From positions 1-12,280 of the forward strand of contig CABUCP010000043.1 in NCBI GenBank assembly GCA_902490055.1: a stretch of 12,280 nucleotides of DNA. The letters run 5' to 3'. The stretch is from an uncultured Klebsiella sp. GTDB lineage: Bacteria; Pseudomonadota; Gammaproteobacteria; Enterobacterales; Enterobacteriaceae. Below the pieces are notes generated by a model. The model made no database searches, was not told the origin of the DNA, and saw only the letters and a program-made list of their open reading frames with translations. Position numbers and translations under genes: made by a program. Positions 1 to 7,551 of this stretch are shown here, piece after piece (the stretch's first letter is position 1; each line of letters opens with the position of its first letter).

Positions 1-1598
1 TCGCCTCACTACCGATTCTGTTTTTCTTTTTCGCCCTGATTAAGCTCAAGCTTAAAGGGTACGTCGCCGCCACCTGGACCGTCGCCATCGCGCTGCTGGT
101 CGCCCTGCTGTTTTATAAAATGCCGGTCGACCGCGCCCTGGCTTCGGTGGTGTACGGCTTCTTCTACGGACTGTGGCCTATCGCGTGGATTATTATCGCC
201 GCGGTCTTCGTCTATAAAATTTCGGTGAAGACTGGGCAGTTCGACATCATTCGCTCGTCGATTCTGTCGATTACGCCGGACCAGCGCCTGCAGATGCTGA
301 TTGTCGGCTTCTCCTTTGGCGCATTCCTTGAAGGGGCAGCAGGTTTTGGCGCGCCGGTGGCCATTACCGCCGCGCTGCTGGTTGGGCTTGGCTTTAATCC
401 GCTATACGCCGCGGGGCTGTGCCTGATCGTCAACACCGCGCCGGTAGCCTTCGGCGCCATGGGGATCCCGATTCTGGTCGCCGGTCAGGTCACCGGTATC
501 GATAGCTTCGCCATTGGCCAGATGGTTGGCCGCCAGCTGCCGTTCCTGACCATTATCGTGCTGTTCTGGATCATGGCGATTATGGACGGCTGGCGCGGAG
601 TGAAAGAGACCTGGCCTGCGGTGATGGTCGCCGGCGGCTCGTTCGCTATCGCGCAGTACCTGAGCTCCAACTTCCTCGGCCCGGAACTGCCGGACATCAT
701 CTCTTCGCTGGTATCGCTGGTATGCCTGACCCTGTTCCTTAAGCGCTGGCAGCCGGTGCGTATCTTCCGCTTTGGCGATATGGGCGCCGCGCAGGTTGAT
801 CAAACGCTGGCCCGCACCCATTACACCGCCGGCCAGGTCGTCCGCGCCTGGTCGCCGTTCCTGTTTCTCACCGCCACCGTGACCCTGTGGAGCGTACCGC
901 CGTTTAAAGCGCTGTTTGCGCCGGGCGGGGCGATGTATGACTTCGTGGTTAATATCTCGGTACCGTTCCTCGATAAAATGGTCGCCCGTATGCCGCCGGT
1001 GGTCAGCGACGCGACGCCGTACGCCGCGGTGTATAAATTCGACTGGCTGTCAGCAACCGGCACCGCCATTCTGTTCGCCGCTATACTGTCTATCGTCTGG
1101 CTGCGCATGAAGCCGAAAGACGCGCTGGCCACCTTTGCCGGAACGCTAAAGGATCTGGCGCTGCCTATTTACTCCATCGGCATGGTGCTGGCATTCGCCT
1201 TTATTTCGAACTACTCCGGGCTGTCATCGACGCTGGCGTTGGCACTGGCGCATACCGGCCACGCGTTTACCTTCTTCTCGCCGTTCCTCGGCTGGCTGGG
1301 GGTATTCCTCACCGGTTCGGATACCTCGTCTAACGCGCTGTTCGCCGCGCTGCAGGCGACGGCGGCGCAGCAAATCGGCGTCTCCGATATTCTGCTGGTT
1401 GCCGCCAATACCTCCGGCGGAGTGACCGGCAAGATGATTTCGCCGCAGTCGATCGCCATTGCCTGCGCCGCGGTTGGCCTGGTGGGTAAAGAGTCGGACC
1501 TGTTCCGCTTTACCGTGAAACACAGCCTGATATTCACCTGCATGGTGGGCCTGATTACCACGCTGCAGGCTTATGTCTTAACCTGGATGATTCCGTGA
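1..1598 (+). CDS. lldP: L-lactate permease LldP (5' end cut by window edge)
   Basis: Inner-membrane permease of the lactate permease family that imports L-lactate (also D-lactate and glycolate in E. coli) with protons. The frame is open from the first bases (first full codon at 3). The 531 visible residues align with E. coli LldP from about residue 21 to its end (551), so only some 20 N-terminal residues are missing. The protein is almost wholly hydrophobic, with many membrane spans. Recognisable family stretches are [19 protein letters not shown], the [11 protein letters not shown] loop and the C-terminal segment [13 protein letters not shown]. An internal ATG at 120 is not the true start, because the homologous sequence continues upstream of it. 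The TGA stop overlaps the GTG start of lldR by 4 nt, so the two genes are probably translationally coupled. The promoter and the LldR and ArcA operators would lie upstream, outside the window. Nothing looks broken. Confidence 0.98.
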   Translation, partial: ASLPILFFFFALIKLKLKGYVAATWTVAIALLVALLFYKMPVDRALASVVYGFFYGLWPIAWIIIAAVFVYKISVKTGQFDIIRSSILSITPDQRLQMLIVGFSFGAFLEGAAGFGAPVAITAALLVGLGFNPLYAAGLCLIVNTAPVAFGAMGIPILVAGQVTGIDSFAIGQMVGRQLPFLTIIVLFWIMAIMDGWRGVKETWPAVMVAGGSFAIAQYLSSNFLGPELPDIISSLVSLVCLTLFLKRWQPVRIFRFGDMGAAQVDQTLARTHYTAGQVVRAWSPFLFLTATVTLWSVPPFKALFAPGGAMYDFVVNISVPFLDKMVARMPPVVSDATPYAAVYKFDWLSATGTAILFAAILSIVWLRMKPKDALATFAGTLKDLALPIYSIGMVLAFAFISNYSGLSSTLALALAHTGHAFTFFSPFLGWLGVFLTGSDTSSNALFAALQATAAQQIGVSDILLVAANTSGGVTGKMISPQSIAIACAAVGLVGKESDLFRFTVKHSLIFTCMVGLITTLQAYVLTWMIP

Positions 1599-2368
1599 TA
1601 GTGATGCCGAAACGCCTGGCCGAGGATGTCGCAAATCGCGTCCGGGCGCTGATTGAAGAACAACGGTTGGAGGCGGGCATGCGTTTGCCCGCCGAGCGCC
1701 AGCTGGCCGCCCAGCTCGGAGTCTCGCGCAATTCGCTGCGCGAAGCGCTGGCAATGCTGGTCAATGAAGGGGTGCTGCTTAGCCGTCGCGGCGGCGGCAC
1801 CTTCGTGCGCTGGCAGCACGAACCCTGGTCGGAGCAAAACATCGTCCAGCCGTTGAAAACGCTGCTCGCCGACGACCCCGACTACAGTTTTGATATTCTC
1901 GAAGCCCGCCACGCTATTGAAGCCAGCACCGCCTGGCACGCGGCGATGCGGGCAACCGACGGCGAAAAAGAAAAGATCCGCCTGTGCTTTGAAGCCACCC
2001 TCAGCGATGACCCCGATCTCGCTTCGCAGGCGGATGTCCGTTTCCATCTGGCGATCGCCGAAGCGTCGCACAACGTAGTGCTGCTGCAAACCATGCGCGG
2101 CTTCTTTGAACTACTGCAATCCTCGGTCAAGCAGAGCCGCCAGCGCATGTATCTGGTGCCGCCGGTCTTTGCCCGTCTGACCGAACAACATCAGGCGGTG
2201 ATGGAAGCGATATTCGCCGGCGACGCCGAAGGCGCCCGTCAGGCGATGATGGCCCACCTCGGTTTTGTCCACGCCACCATTAAACGTTTTGATGAAGACC
2301 AGGCCCGCCAGGCGCGAATTACCCGCCTGCCCGGTGGCCACAACGAAAATCCCAGGGAGAACTCGTGA
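1595..2368 (+). CDS. lldR: L-lactate-responsive GntR/FadR-type regulator LldR
   Basis: Transcription factor of the lldPRD operon; in E. coli it represses or activates depending on L-lactate. The 257 residues match the family length. Residues 8-72 form the GntR winged helix, with the typical [20 protein letters not shown] segment and the wing [12 protein letters not shown]. Residues from about 95 to 235 form the all-helical FCD effector domain. The likely metal and ligand residues D147, H151, H199 and H221 lie in [20 protein letters not shown] and MMAHLGF. I chose the GTG at 1595 because it sits in the 4-nt GTGA overlap with the lldP stop and reproduces the E. coli N-terminus (MIV-P-RL). Downstream in-frame GTG (1601) and ATG (1604) codons exist, so the exact start is not proven. 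The stop overlaps the lldD start by one base (TGATG). The gene is in the middle of the operon and so regulates its own transcript. Confidence 0.97.
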   Translation: MIVMPKRLAEDVANRVRALIEEQRLEAGMRLPAERQLAAQLGVSRNSLREALAMLVNEGVLLSRRGGGTFVRWQHEPWSEQNIVQPLKTLLADDPDYSFDILEARHAIEASTAWHAAMRATDGEKEKIRLCFEATLSDDPDLASQADVRFHLAIAEASHNVVLLQTMRGFFELLQSSVKQSRQRMYLVPPVFARLTEQHQAVMEAIFAGDAEGARQAMMAHLGFVHATIKRFDEDQARQARITRLPGGHNENPRENS

Positions 2369-3552
2369 TGATTATTTCCGCCGCCAGCGACTATCGCGCC
2401 GCCGCACAGCGTATCCTGCCACCGTTTCTGTTCCACTATATCGACGGCGGCGCCTATGCCGAACATACCCTGCGTCGTAACGTTGAAGACCTCTCCGACG
2501 TGGCGCTCCGTCAGCGCATTCTGCGTAATATGTCGGACCTGAGCCTGGAAACCACCCTCTTCAACGAGAAGCTGGCGATGCCGACAGCGCTGGCGCCGGT
2601 CGGGCTGTGCGGTATGTACGCGCGCCGCGGCGAAGTGCAGGCGGCGGGCGCGGCGGACGACAAAGGTATTCCGTTTACCCTCTCTACCGTTTCCGTCTGC
2701 CCGATTGAAGAGGTCGCCCCGACTATCAAACGCCCGATGTGGTTCCAGCTGTACGTCCTGCGCGATCGCGGCTTTATGCGCAATGCGCTGGAGCGCGCCA
2801 AAGCCGCAGGCTGTTCCACGCTGGTCTTCACCGTCGATATGCCAACGCCCGGCGCTCGCTACCGCGACGCCCATTCCGGGATGAGCGGTCCAAACGCCGC
2901 CATGCGCCGCTACTGGCAGGCCGTCACTCATCCGCAGTGGGCGTGGGACGTCGGCCTTAACGGTCGCCCGCACGATCTGGGCAATATCTCCGCCTACCTT
3001 GGCAAACCGACCGGCCTTGAGGATTACATCGGCTGGCTGGCCAATAACTTCGATCCGTCCATTTCATGGAAAGACCTGGAGTGGATCCGCGATTTCTGGG
3101 ACGGCCCAATGGTGATCAAAGGGATCCTCGATCCGGAAGATGCCCGAGACGCGGTGCGTTTCGGCGCCGACGGTATTGTGGTCTCCAACCACGGCGGCCG
3201 CCAGTTGGATGGCGTGCTCTCTTCCGCCCGCGCCCTGCCGGCGATTGCTGATGCGGTGAAAGGCGACATTACCATTCTCGCCGACAGCGGCATCCGCAAC
3301 GGTCTCGACGTGGTGCGGATGATCGCGCTTGGCGCCGATAGCGTGCTGCTGGGCCGCGCGTATCTGTACGCGCTGGCGACCCACGGCAAGCAAGGGGTCG
3401 CGAATCTGCTGAACCTGATTGAGAAAGAAATGAAAGTGGCGATGACCCTGACCGGGGCAAAAACCATTAGCGAAATCAGCCGCGATTCGCTGGTACAAAA
3501 CGCCGAAGCGCTGCAGACGTTTAATGCGCTGAAGCAAGGTAACGCCGCGTAA
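2368..3552 (+). CDS. lldD: FMN-dependent L-lactate dehydrogenase (quinone) LldD
   Basis: Peripheral inner-membrane flavoenzyme that oxidises L-lactate to pyruvate and passes electrons to the quinone pool; it works with LldP to let cells grow on L-lactate. It belongs to the alpha-hydroxy-acid oxidase TIM-barrel family. The catalytic base is H275 in [10 protein letters not shown], with R278 for the substrate carboxylate. K251 in MVIKG and the phosphate-binding stretch [12 protein letters not shown] (from about 305) contact FMN. I chose the ATG at 2368 rather than the GTG one codon earlier, because it forms a TGATG coupling with the lldR stop, has an AGGGAGA ribosome site about 8 nt upstream, and matches the E. 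coli start [14 protein letters not shown]. That gives 394 residues against 396 in E. coli. The last 20 or so residues (from about 375) differ from E. coli as I remember it, apart from the terminal KxGNAA-like end. This is the last gene of the operon; a strong hairpin follows 8 nt after the stop. Confidence 0.98.
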   Translation: MIISAASDYRAAAQRILPPFLFHYIDGGAYAEHTLRRNVEDLSDVALRQRILRNMSDLSLETTLFNEKLAMPTALAPVGLCGMYARRGEVQAAGAADDKGIPFTLSTVSVCPIEEVAPTIKRPMWFQLYVLRDRGFMRNALERAKAAGCSTLVFTVDMPTPGARYRDAHSGMSGPNAAMRRYWQAVTHPQWAWDVGLNGRPHDLGNISAYLGKPTGLEDYIGWLANNFDPSISWKDLEWIRDFWDGPMVIKGILDPEDARDAVRFGADGIVVSNHGGRQLDGVLSSARALPAIADAVKGDITILADSGIRNGLDVVRMIALGADSVLLGRAYLYALATHGKQGVANLLNLIEKEMKVAMTLTGAKTISEISRDSLVQNAEALQTFNALKQGNAA

Positions 3553-3559
3553 TCCCCTC

Positions 3560-3592
3560 GCCCGGCGCACTCCCATTGGGTGAGCGTCGGGC
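3560..3592 (+). terminator. Hairpin after lldD, probable end of the lldPRD transcript
   Basis: A near-perfect inverted repeat: arms 3560-3574 and 3578-3592, loop ATT. It forms 13 pairs (one G-T) with two internal mismatches (A/A and T/T). The outer arm is GCCCG/CGGGC. It starts 8 nt after the lldD stop. What follows is AAATATCTGC, not a T-run, so this is not a textbook intrinsic terminator; it may instead protect the 3' end of the lldPRD mRNA or act as a REP-like element. It directly precedes the trmL promoter candidate. Confidence 0.5.
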
Positions 3593-3599
3593 AAATATC

Positions 3600-3608
3600 T
3601 GCTATTCT
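3600..3608 (+). promoter_or_regulatory. Candidate extended -10 promoter for trmL
   Basis: TGCTATTCT reads as an extended -10 (TGn followed by TATTCT, 5 of 6 matches to TATAAT). No good -35 is seen at 16-18 nt upstream, where the lldD hairpin lies; extended -10 promoters often manage without one. Transcription would start near 3615, about 30 nt before the trmL ATG. Placement between a terminator-like hairpin and trmL supports it. This is inference from pattern only. Confidence 0.4.
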
Positions 3609-3647
3609 GCCCGCGCTATTAAGAGCCTCATGAGACAGGGCAGTATG
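3604..3647 (+). promoter_or_regulatory. Inverted repeat able to cover the trmL ribosome site and start codon
   Basis: CTGCCC at 3607-3612 is the exact reverse complement of GGGCAG at 3638-3643. The pairing can extend past one T/T mismatch through TA/TA (3604-3605 with 3645-3646). The 3' arm contains the AGGG ribosome site and reaches into the trmL ATG. The loop is about 25 nt and contains the palindrome CTCATGAG. Because the 5' arm overlaps the candidate -10 box, it would be present only in RNA reading through from lldD. Confidence 0.4.
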
Positions 3648-4118
3648 CTGAACATCGTATTATTCGAACCAGAAATCCCGCCGAACACCGGCAATATCAT
3701 CCGCCTGTGCGCCAACACCGGTTTCAATTTGCATATTATTGAGCCGATGGGCTTCGCCTGGGACGATAAGCGCCTGCGACGCGCCGGGCTGGACTATCAC
3801 GAGTTCACCGCGGTACAGCGCCATGCGGATTACGCAGCGTTTGTCGCCAGCGCGAATCCGCAGCGCCTGTTCGCCCTGACCACCAAAGGCACGCCCGCCC
3901 ACAGCGCGGTGAGCTATCAGGATGGCGATTTCTTGATGTTTGGTCCGGAAACCCGCGGTCTGCCGGCCAGCATTCTCGATGCCCTGCCGGCGGAGCAAAA
4001 AATCCGTATTCCGATGATGCCGGACAGCCGCAGTATGAATCTGTCGAACGCGGTGTCAGTGGTGGTATATGAAGCCTGGCGCCAGCTGGGATACCCGGGC
4101 GCCGTGTTGCGCAGTTAA
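3645..4118 (+). CDS. trmL: tRNA (cytidine/uridine-34-2'-O)-methyltransferase TrmL
   Basis: SPOUT-class, SAM-dependent methyltransferase of the cytoplasm. In E. coli it 2'-O-methylates the wobble nucleotide 34 of the two tRNA-Leu species reading UUA/UUG. The ATG at 3645 gives 157 residues, exactly the E. coli TrmL (YibK) length, and the family N-terminus [16 protein letters not shown]. An in-frame ATG at 3576 lies inside the lldD hairpin and would add 23 unrelated residues, so I rejected it. Knotted SAM-site motifs are visible: [10 protein letters not shown] (17-26), [10 protein letters not shown] (98-107) and [15 protein letters not shown] (129-143). An AGGG ribosome site at 3637-3640 is close to the ATG and can pair with an upstream sequence (see the separate leader hairpin). 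It probably has its own promoter at 3600-3608. It is convergent with cysE, with a REP element between them. Confidence 0.98.
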   Translation: MLNIVLFEPEIPPNTGNIIRLCANTGFNLHIIEPMGFAWDDKRLRRAGLDYHEFTAVQRHADYAAFVASANPQRLFALTTKGTPAHSAVSYQDGDFLMFGPETRGLPASILDALPAEQKIRIPMMPDSRSMNLSNAVSVVVYEAWRQLGYPGAVLRS

Positions 4119-4129
4119 CCTGAGCGGTT

Positions 4130-4166
4130 CCCGGATTGCGGCGCGTTGCGCCTTATCCGGGCTACA
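4130..4166. repeat. REP (repetitive extragenic palindromic) element
   Basis: CCCGGAT (4130-4136) pairs with ATCCGGG (4155-4161). Inside it, GGCGC (4140-4144) pairs with GCGCC (4148-4152) around a GTT loop, leaving the asymmetric TGC/TT internal bulge typical of enterobacterial REPs, followed by CTACA. It fills most of the 81-nt gap between the convergent genes trmL and cysE. There is no T-run on either strand, so it probably serves as the 3'-end stabiliser or boundary for both transcripts. Only this one copy is seen in the window. Confidence 0.85.
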
Positions 4167-4199
4167 TCTCTGGGCTTAACGGCGGCAAATGGCAATAGT

Positions 4200-5021
4200 T
4201 CAAATCCCGTCGCCGTACTCGAAGGTATGGTGGATCCCATTAAAATGCTGGTCCATATCCATCGCCGGCTTGTCGCTCTCCGGCTTGCCAACGATACGCG
4301 CCGGCACGCCTGCGGCAGTGGTATGCGGCGGAACCGGCTGTAGCACCACGGAACCGGCGCCAATCTTCGCCCCGCGCCCGACTTCGATATTGCCGAGGAT
4401 CTTCGCCCCGGCGCCAATCATTACGCCCTCGCGAATCTTCGGGTGACGGTCGCCGCTGGTTTTACCGGTACCGCCAAGGGTGACGGATTGCAAAATGGAT
4501 ACGTCGTCTTCAATCACCGCCGTTTCGCCGACCACTATGCCGGTGGCGTGGTCAAGCATGATCCCGCGGCCAATCTTCGCCGCCGGGTGAATATCGACCT
4601 GGAATGAGACCGAGACCTGGTTTTGCAGGAAAATCGCCAGCGCGCGGCGCCCCTGATTCCACAGCCAGTGGCCGATACGGTAAGCCTGCAGCGCGTGGAA
4701 GCCTTTCAGGTAGAGCAACGGCGTTGAGTATTTGTCGACCGCCGGGTCGCGGGTACGCACCGCCTGAATATCGCAGGCGGCGGAGGCGATCATCTCCGGG
4801 TCAGCGGCGTAGGCCTCTTCCACCACTTCGCGAATGGCGATGGCGGGCATAATCGGCGAGGCCAGCTTGTTGGCCAGCATATAGCTTAGGGCGCTGCCCA
4901 GATTTTCGTGCTTGAGTAGCGTGGCGTGGTAAAAACTGGCGAGCATCGGCTCACAGTCGGCCAGGGCCCGGGCTTCGGCTTTAATATTATTCCAGACGAT
5001 ATCCAGTTCTTCACACGGCAT
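4200..5021 (-). CDS. cysE: Serine O-acetyltransferase CysE
   Basis: Cytoplasmic hexameric enzyme that transfers acetyl from acetyl-CoA to L-serine, giving O-acetylserine, the first committed step of cysteine synthesis; the family is feedback-inhibited by cysteine. With the ATG at 5021 it is 273 residues, the E. coli length. Residues 1-140 form the helical N-terminal domain. From about 140 to 245 there is a left-handed beta-helix of hexapeptide repeats (for example IGAGAKILGNIEVGRGAKIGAG). Catalytic residues are in place: D92, D157-H158 (IMLDHAT) and H193 (GDRHPKIREG). The C-terminal tail ends in Ile, as the tail that docks into cysteine synthase CysK does. The reading frame stays open upstream to 5177, into gpsA, but family homology begins at MPCEELDIVWNN and a GGAG ribosome site lies about 7 nt before that ATG. 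It is the last gene of the yibN-grxC-secB-gpsA-cysE series; a hairpin lies in the 80-nt gap after gpsA. Confidence 0.98.
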   Translation of the reverse strand: MPCEELDIVWNNIKAEARALADCEPMLASFYHATLLKHENLGSALSYMLANKLASPIMPAIAIREVVEEAYAADPEMIASAACDIQAVRTRDPAVDKYSTPLLYLKGFHALQAYRIGHWLWNQGRRALAIFLQNQVSVSFQVDIHPAAKIGRGIMLDHATGIVVGETAVIEDDVSILQSVTLGGTGKTSGDRHPKIREGVMIGAGAKILGNIEVGRGAKIGAGSVVLQPVPPHTTAAGVPARIVGKPESDKPAMDMDQHFNGIHHTFEYGDGI

Positions 5022-5045
5022 TGCATACTCCAGACGATAAGAATT

Positions 5046-5077
5046 ATGACCGGCCAGTTCTTCGCTGACCGGGTCAT
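5046..5077 (-). promoter_or_regulatory. Strong hairpin in the gpsA-cysE spacer
   Basis: On the transcribed strand, ATGACC-bulge-GGTCAG pairs with CTGGCC-GGTCAT: 12 base pairs (one G-U), one bulged C at 5071 and a 7-nt loop (5058-5064). It ends 24 nt before the cysE ATG, just upstream of the GGAG ribosome site. What follows is AATTCTTATCG rather than a T-run, so a simple intrinsic terminator is unlikely. mRNA stabilisation, processing or partial attenuation between gpsA and cysE is possible. Function is inferred. Confidence 0.5.
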
Positions 5078-5101
5078 TCAGGTGACAGACCTTCCCTGCG
5101 G

Positions 5102-6121
5102 CTAGTTGGCGCTGCGTTCGTCCTTGCGTGCGCGACCTAATAAGGTCAATGCTGCCTCGCGCGCAATTTTTCCGCAATACAATACCTGATAAATTTCCTC
5201 GGTTATTGGCATTTCGACGCCGAACCGGTGCGCCAGCGCACGCACTTCTTTGGTATTGCGATAGCCCTCAACCACCTGGCCGATCTTCTCCTGCGCGCCT
5301 TCGACATCCATGCCCTGACCGAGCATCATGCCAAAACGGCGGTTGCGCGACTGATTGTCGGTACAGGTCAGCACCAGATCGCCCAGCCCCGCCATGCCCA
5401 TAAAGGTAGCAGGATCGGCACCCAGCGCCGCGCCAAGCCGCGACATCTCCGTTAAACCGCGAGTGATAAGCGCCGTGCGCGCATTGGCGCCAAAGCCGAT
5501 GCCATCAGACATGCCTGCGCCAATCGCAATCACGTTCTTCACCGCGCCGCCAAGCTGCACGCCAATAAAGTCCGGGTTGCTGTAGACGCGAAGGCTCTTG
5601 CCGCAGTGCAGCAGCTGCTGAAGATCGTCGGCAAACTGCGGGTCGGTGGAGGCTAAAGAGATTGCCGTCGGCATTCCCGCCGCCAGCTCTTTGGCGAACG
5701 TCGGGCCGGAGATCACCGCCAGCGGAATAGAGGAGCCTAAGACTTCACGCGCCACGTCCTGTAACAGACGCCCGGTTTCCGCCTCCAGCCCTTTTGTCGC
5801 CCAGACAATGCGCGCATCGCTGCGCATCAGCGGTTTGATCTGTGCCAGCACCTCGCCAAAGACGTGGCTTGGCACCACGACCAGAATGTCGCGGCTGGCG
5901 GTCAGCGCGCGGGCAAGGTCGCTCTCAAGCTCAAGGGTGTCGGGGAAAGGTACATCGGGCAGGAACGCCACGTTGCAACGGTCGCGTTGCAGCGTCGCGA
6001 TATGTTTCGGGTCATGGCCCCACAGCACAACCTGGTGGCCATTTCTTGCCAGCGTGATGGCAAGAGCGGTGCCGTAAGAGCCGGCACCGATCACAGTCAT
6101 TGCAGCATTAAGCGCGTTCAT
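5102..6121 (-). CDS. gpsA: Glycerol-3-phosphate dehydrogenase [NAD(P)+] GpsA
   Basis: Cytoplasmic biosynthetic enzyme that reduces dihydroxyacetone phosphate to sn-glycerol 3-phosphate with NAD(P)H, supplying the phospholipid backbone. It has 339 residues, the same as E. coli GpsA. The N-terminal Rossmann fold shows the glycine-rich dinucleotide motif [12 protein letters not shown] (10-21). VVPSHVF (83-89), the K110 region (VWATKGLE) and [11 protein letters not shown] (137-147) follow. The helical C-terminal domain carries the catalytic lysine, K195, in [13 protein letters not shown], and further on [16 protein letters not shown]. The ATG overlaps the secB stop by one base (TGATG on the transcribed strand), so translation is coupled to secB. 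The known GpsA is feedback-inhibited by glycerol 3-phosphate. The C-terminal tail ([10 protein letters not shown]) is the usual variable end. No defects are seen. Confidence 0.98.
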   Translation of the reverse strand: MNALNAAMTVIGAGSYGTALAITLARNGHQVVLWGHDPKHIATLQRDRCNVAFLPDVPFPDTLELESDLARALTASRDILVVVPSHVFGEVLAQIKPLMRSDARIVWATKGLEAETGRLLQDVAREVLGSSIPLAVISGPTFAKELAAGMPTAISLASTDPQFADDLQQLLHCGKSLRVYSNPDFIGVQLGGAVKNVIAIGAGMSDGIGFGANARTALITRGLTEMSRLGAALGADPATFMGMAGLGDLVLTCTDNQSRNRRFGMMLGQGMDVEGAQEKIGQVVEGYRNTKEVRALAHRFGVEMPITEEIYQVLYCGKIAREAALTLLGRARKDERSAN

Positions 6122-6588
6122 CAGGCATCCTGATGTTGTTCAGCACCTTCGCCAGCCTGCTGTTGCAGATAGTTCATAAACAGCGCATCAAAGTTCACCG
6201 GCGCAAGGTTCAGTTGCGGGAAGGTACCACGGGAAACCAGGCTGGTTACGCACTCGCGAGCATACGGGAACAGAATGTTCGGGCAGTATGCGCCGAGGCA
6301 ATGCGCCATCTGGTTGCCATCGATGCCGTCGATAGAGAAGATGCCACCCTGCTGTACTTCGCACAGGAATGCGGTTTCTTCGCCCAGCGAAGCGGTTACG
6401 GTGACACGCAGCACCACTTCATAAACGCCTTCAGCCAGCTGGCTGGAAGCGGTATCCAGATCAAGTTTAACTTCCGGCTGCCAATCTTTCTGGAAAACTT
6501 GCGGCGCATTCGGCGCTTCGAAGGAAACGTCCTTGGTGTAGATGCGCTGAATCTGGAAAGTCATTTCGGTGCTGTTTTGTTCTGACAT
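6121..6588 (-). CDS. secB: Protein-export chaperone SecB
   Basis: Cytosolic tetrameric chaperone that keeps preproteins unfolded and hands them to SecA for export through SecYEG. The 155 residues match E. coli SecB in length and nearly throughout in sequence. Recognisable segments are the first strand [20 protein letters not shown], the conserved [14 protein letters not shown] region (about 73-86), [19 protein letters not shown] (about 94-112), which contributes to the dimer interface, and [11 protein letters not shown]. The acidic tail (EGAEQHQDA) is variable in the family. An AAGGG ribosome site lies about 7 nt before the ATG. A 59-nt gap separates it from grxC, holding a short CCCCG-loop-CGGGG hairpin (6624-6636) with no T-run. 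The stop overlaps the gpsA start by one base. Export chaperone and glutaredoxin genes are also neighbours in E. coli; I see no direct functional link in the sequence. Confidence 0.98.
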   Translation of the reverse strand: MSEQNSTEMTFQIQRIYTKDVSFEAPNAPQVFQKDWQPEVKLDLDTASSQLAEGVYEVVLRVTVTASLGEETAFLCEVQQGGIFSIDGIDGNQMAHCLGAYCPNILFPYARECVTSLVSRGTFPQLNLAPVNFDALFMNYLQQQAGEGAEQHQDA

Positions 6589-6647
6589 AGTAAAACCCTT
6601 TCGTGTTGTCCTTAAATACGCCGCCCCGGAACGGGGAAACGCAAAAA

Positions 6648-6899
6648 TTAGCGCAAGAGGGGATCAAGTCCACCACGTGAATCAAGCGCATACAAGTCGT
6701 CACAGCCGCCAATGTGCTGCGCATCAATAAAAATCTGCGGAACCGTCGTCCGGCCGCTGCGCTGGATCATCTCTTCACGCTTCGCCGCATCGCCATCAAT
6801 AGGCAGTTCGTTGAACGTCACGCCCTTGCTGTTCAGCAGCGCTTTCGCACGGATGCAGAACGGGCAGGTCGCTTTGGTGTAGATTTCAATATTGGCCAT
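6648..6899 (-). CDS. grxC: Glutaredoxin 3 (GrxC) with a CPFC active site
   Basis: Small cytoplasmic dithiol glutaredoxin that reduces disulfides and glutathione-mixed disulfides using glutathione. Its 83 residues match E. coli Grx3. The redox pair is C12 and C15 in [11 protein letters not shown]. coli has CPYC, so the tyrosine is phenylalanine here (codon TTC, read directly from the sequence). The cis-proline motif TTVPQIF (51-57) and the glutathione-binding GGCDDLYAL segment (64-72), with its extra cysteine C66, are intact. A strong AGGAGT ribosome site lies about 7 nt upstream of the ATG. The 105-nt gap after yibN contains nested inverted repeats but no clear promoter. It probably forms one transcription unit with secB downstream, as in E. 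coli. Tyr-to-Phe at this position is conservative and the protein should be active. Confidence 0.97.
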   Translation of the reverse strand: MANIEIYTKATCPFCIRAKALLNSKGVTFNELPIDGDAAKREEMIQRSGRTTVPQIFIDAQHIGGCDDLYALDSRGGLDPLLR

Positions 6900-6913
6900 G
6901 ACTCACTCCTGTT

Positions 6914-7004
6914 TTTACCCCGAGGGATTTTACGCCGCAGACGCTCCCCCGCCGCCTGAAAGGTTATCGGGGGAACCGCTGCGCCATAACGACGCGGGGG
7001 TAAA
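6914..7004 (-). repeat. Nested inverted repeats filling the yibN-grxC spacer
   Basis: Outer arms TTTACCCC (6914-6921) and GGGGTAAA (6997-7004) are perfect reverse complements that bracket almost the whole 105-nt spacer, from the yibN stop codon to just before the grxC ribosome site. Inside, CTCCCCC (6944-6950) can pair with GGGGGAA (6969-6975; one G-U on the transcribed strand). Neither is followed by a T-run on the minus strand. It could be an mRNA processing or stability structure; I see no convincing grxC promoter in it. Confidence 0.35.
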
Positions 7005-7436
7005 TTATTTGCCGCGTACCAGCGGAAGGTTTTCGCCGCTCCAGCCCGCGATGCCTTCTTTCAGTACAAAGACTTTTTCGAACCCGGCTTTATTCAGCGC
7101 GCTGGCAGGTTCTTGCGCCTGCATGCCGGATCCATCCACAACTATAATGGGTTGTGCTTTGTGCTTTTCCAACTCGCCGACGTTATTTGCTTTGATATCT
7201 GCAGGCAGCAGGTTGATGGCGCCGGCGATATGGCCTTTACGGAAGTCGTCACGCTGACGCAGGTCGACAACAACGGCTTCTTCTTTGTTGATAAGACGCG
7301 TCGCTTCACCACGGGTAATGACTTTAACTTTCGACATCAACCCTTTAAAGGTGGTGAACAGTACCGCACCCAGCAGCGCGATCCACGCGATGCTCAGGAC
7401 CGGGTGACGGCCGATGAATTGCATAATTTCTTGCAT
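7005..7436 (-). CDS. yibN: YibN, membrane-anchored rhodanese-like protein without cysteine
   Basis: 143 residues, as in E. coli. Residues 12-30 ([19 protein letters not shown]) form a single N-terminal membrane segment; positive residues after it suggest a cytoplasmic rhodanese domain (about 38-143). The rhodanese landmarks [19 protein letters not shown] (55-73) and GWSGENLP are present. However, the active-site loop reads [12 protein letters not shown], so the position of the catalytic cysteine holds D101, and the whole protein has no cysteine. It therefore cannot form the cysteine persulfide of a sulfurtransferase. E. coli YibN, which I recall as also having Asp at that place, has been reported to contact the YidC membrane insertase; a scaffold or insertase-partner role is an inference here. 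The ATG at 7434-7436 lacks a clear ribosome site (CCCCCC precedes it); the in-frame ATG at codon 5 is an alternative. It is the first gene of the minus-strand series. Confidence 0.93.
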   Translation of the reverse strand: MQEIMQFIGRHPVLSIAWIALLGAVLFTTFKGLMSKVKVITRGEATRLINKEEAVVVDLRQRDDFRKGHIAGAINLLPADIKANNVGELEKHKAQPIIVVDGSGMQAQEPASALNKAGFEKVFVLKEGIAGWSGENLPLVRGK

Positions 7437-7481
7437 GGGGGGTTACAACTCCCGACTAAGTGATAAAAAAACCAGGGAAGG

Positions 7482-7510
7482 AGTATACCTGTGCATTGCG
7501 GCAAATACAG
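7482..7510 (-). promoter_or_regulatory. Candidate sigma-70 promoter for yibN
   Basis: On the minus strand TATACT (7487-7482) is a 5-of-6 match to the -10 consensus. Seventeen nucleotides upstream lies CTGTAT (7510-7505), a weak 3-of-6 -35. Transcription would start near 7475, about 40 nt before the yibN ATG. It is the only good -10 I find in the divergent region for this direction. Confidence 0.45.
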
Positions 7511-7551
7511 CCAGTGAGCGCGATGTAATGTATTTTCTGCGGCCCGTCACG

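Noticed and set aside
2239..2973. A 244-codon minus-strand open frame across the lldR-lldD junction.
   Set aside because: It is antisense to two well-recognised coupled genes, with low-complexity composition typical of a shadow frame.
3576..3644. Upstream in-frame ATG extending TrmL by 23 residues.
   Set aside because: It lies in the lldD hairpin, has no homology to TrmL, and the inner ATG gives the standard 157 residues.
5022..5177. N-terminal extension of cysE: the frame stays open 52 codons upstream, into gpsA.
   Set aside because: The extra residues match no part of the CysE family, the extension crosses the spacer hairpin, and the ATG at 5021 has a good ribosome site and gives the exact family length.
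6624..6636. CCCCG-GAA-CGGGG hairpin between grxC and secB as a terminator.
   Set aside because: The stem is only 5 bp and no T-run follows on the minus strand; termination before secB would also split a known co-transcribed pair.
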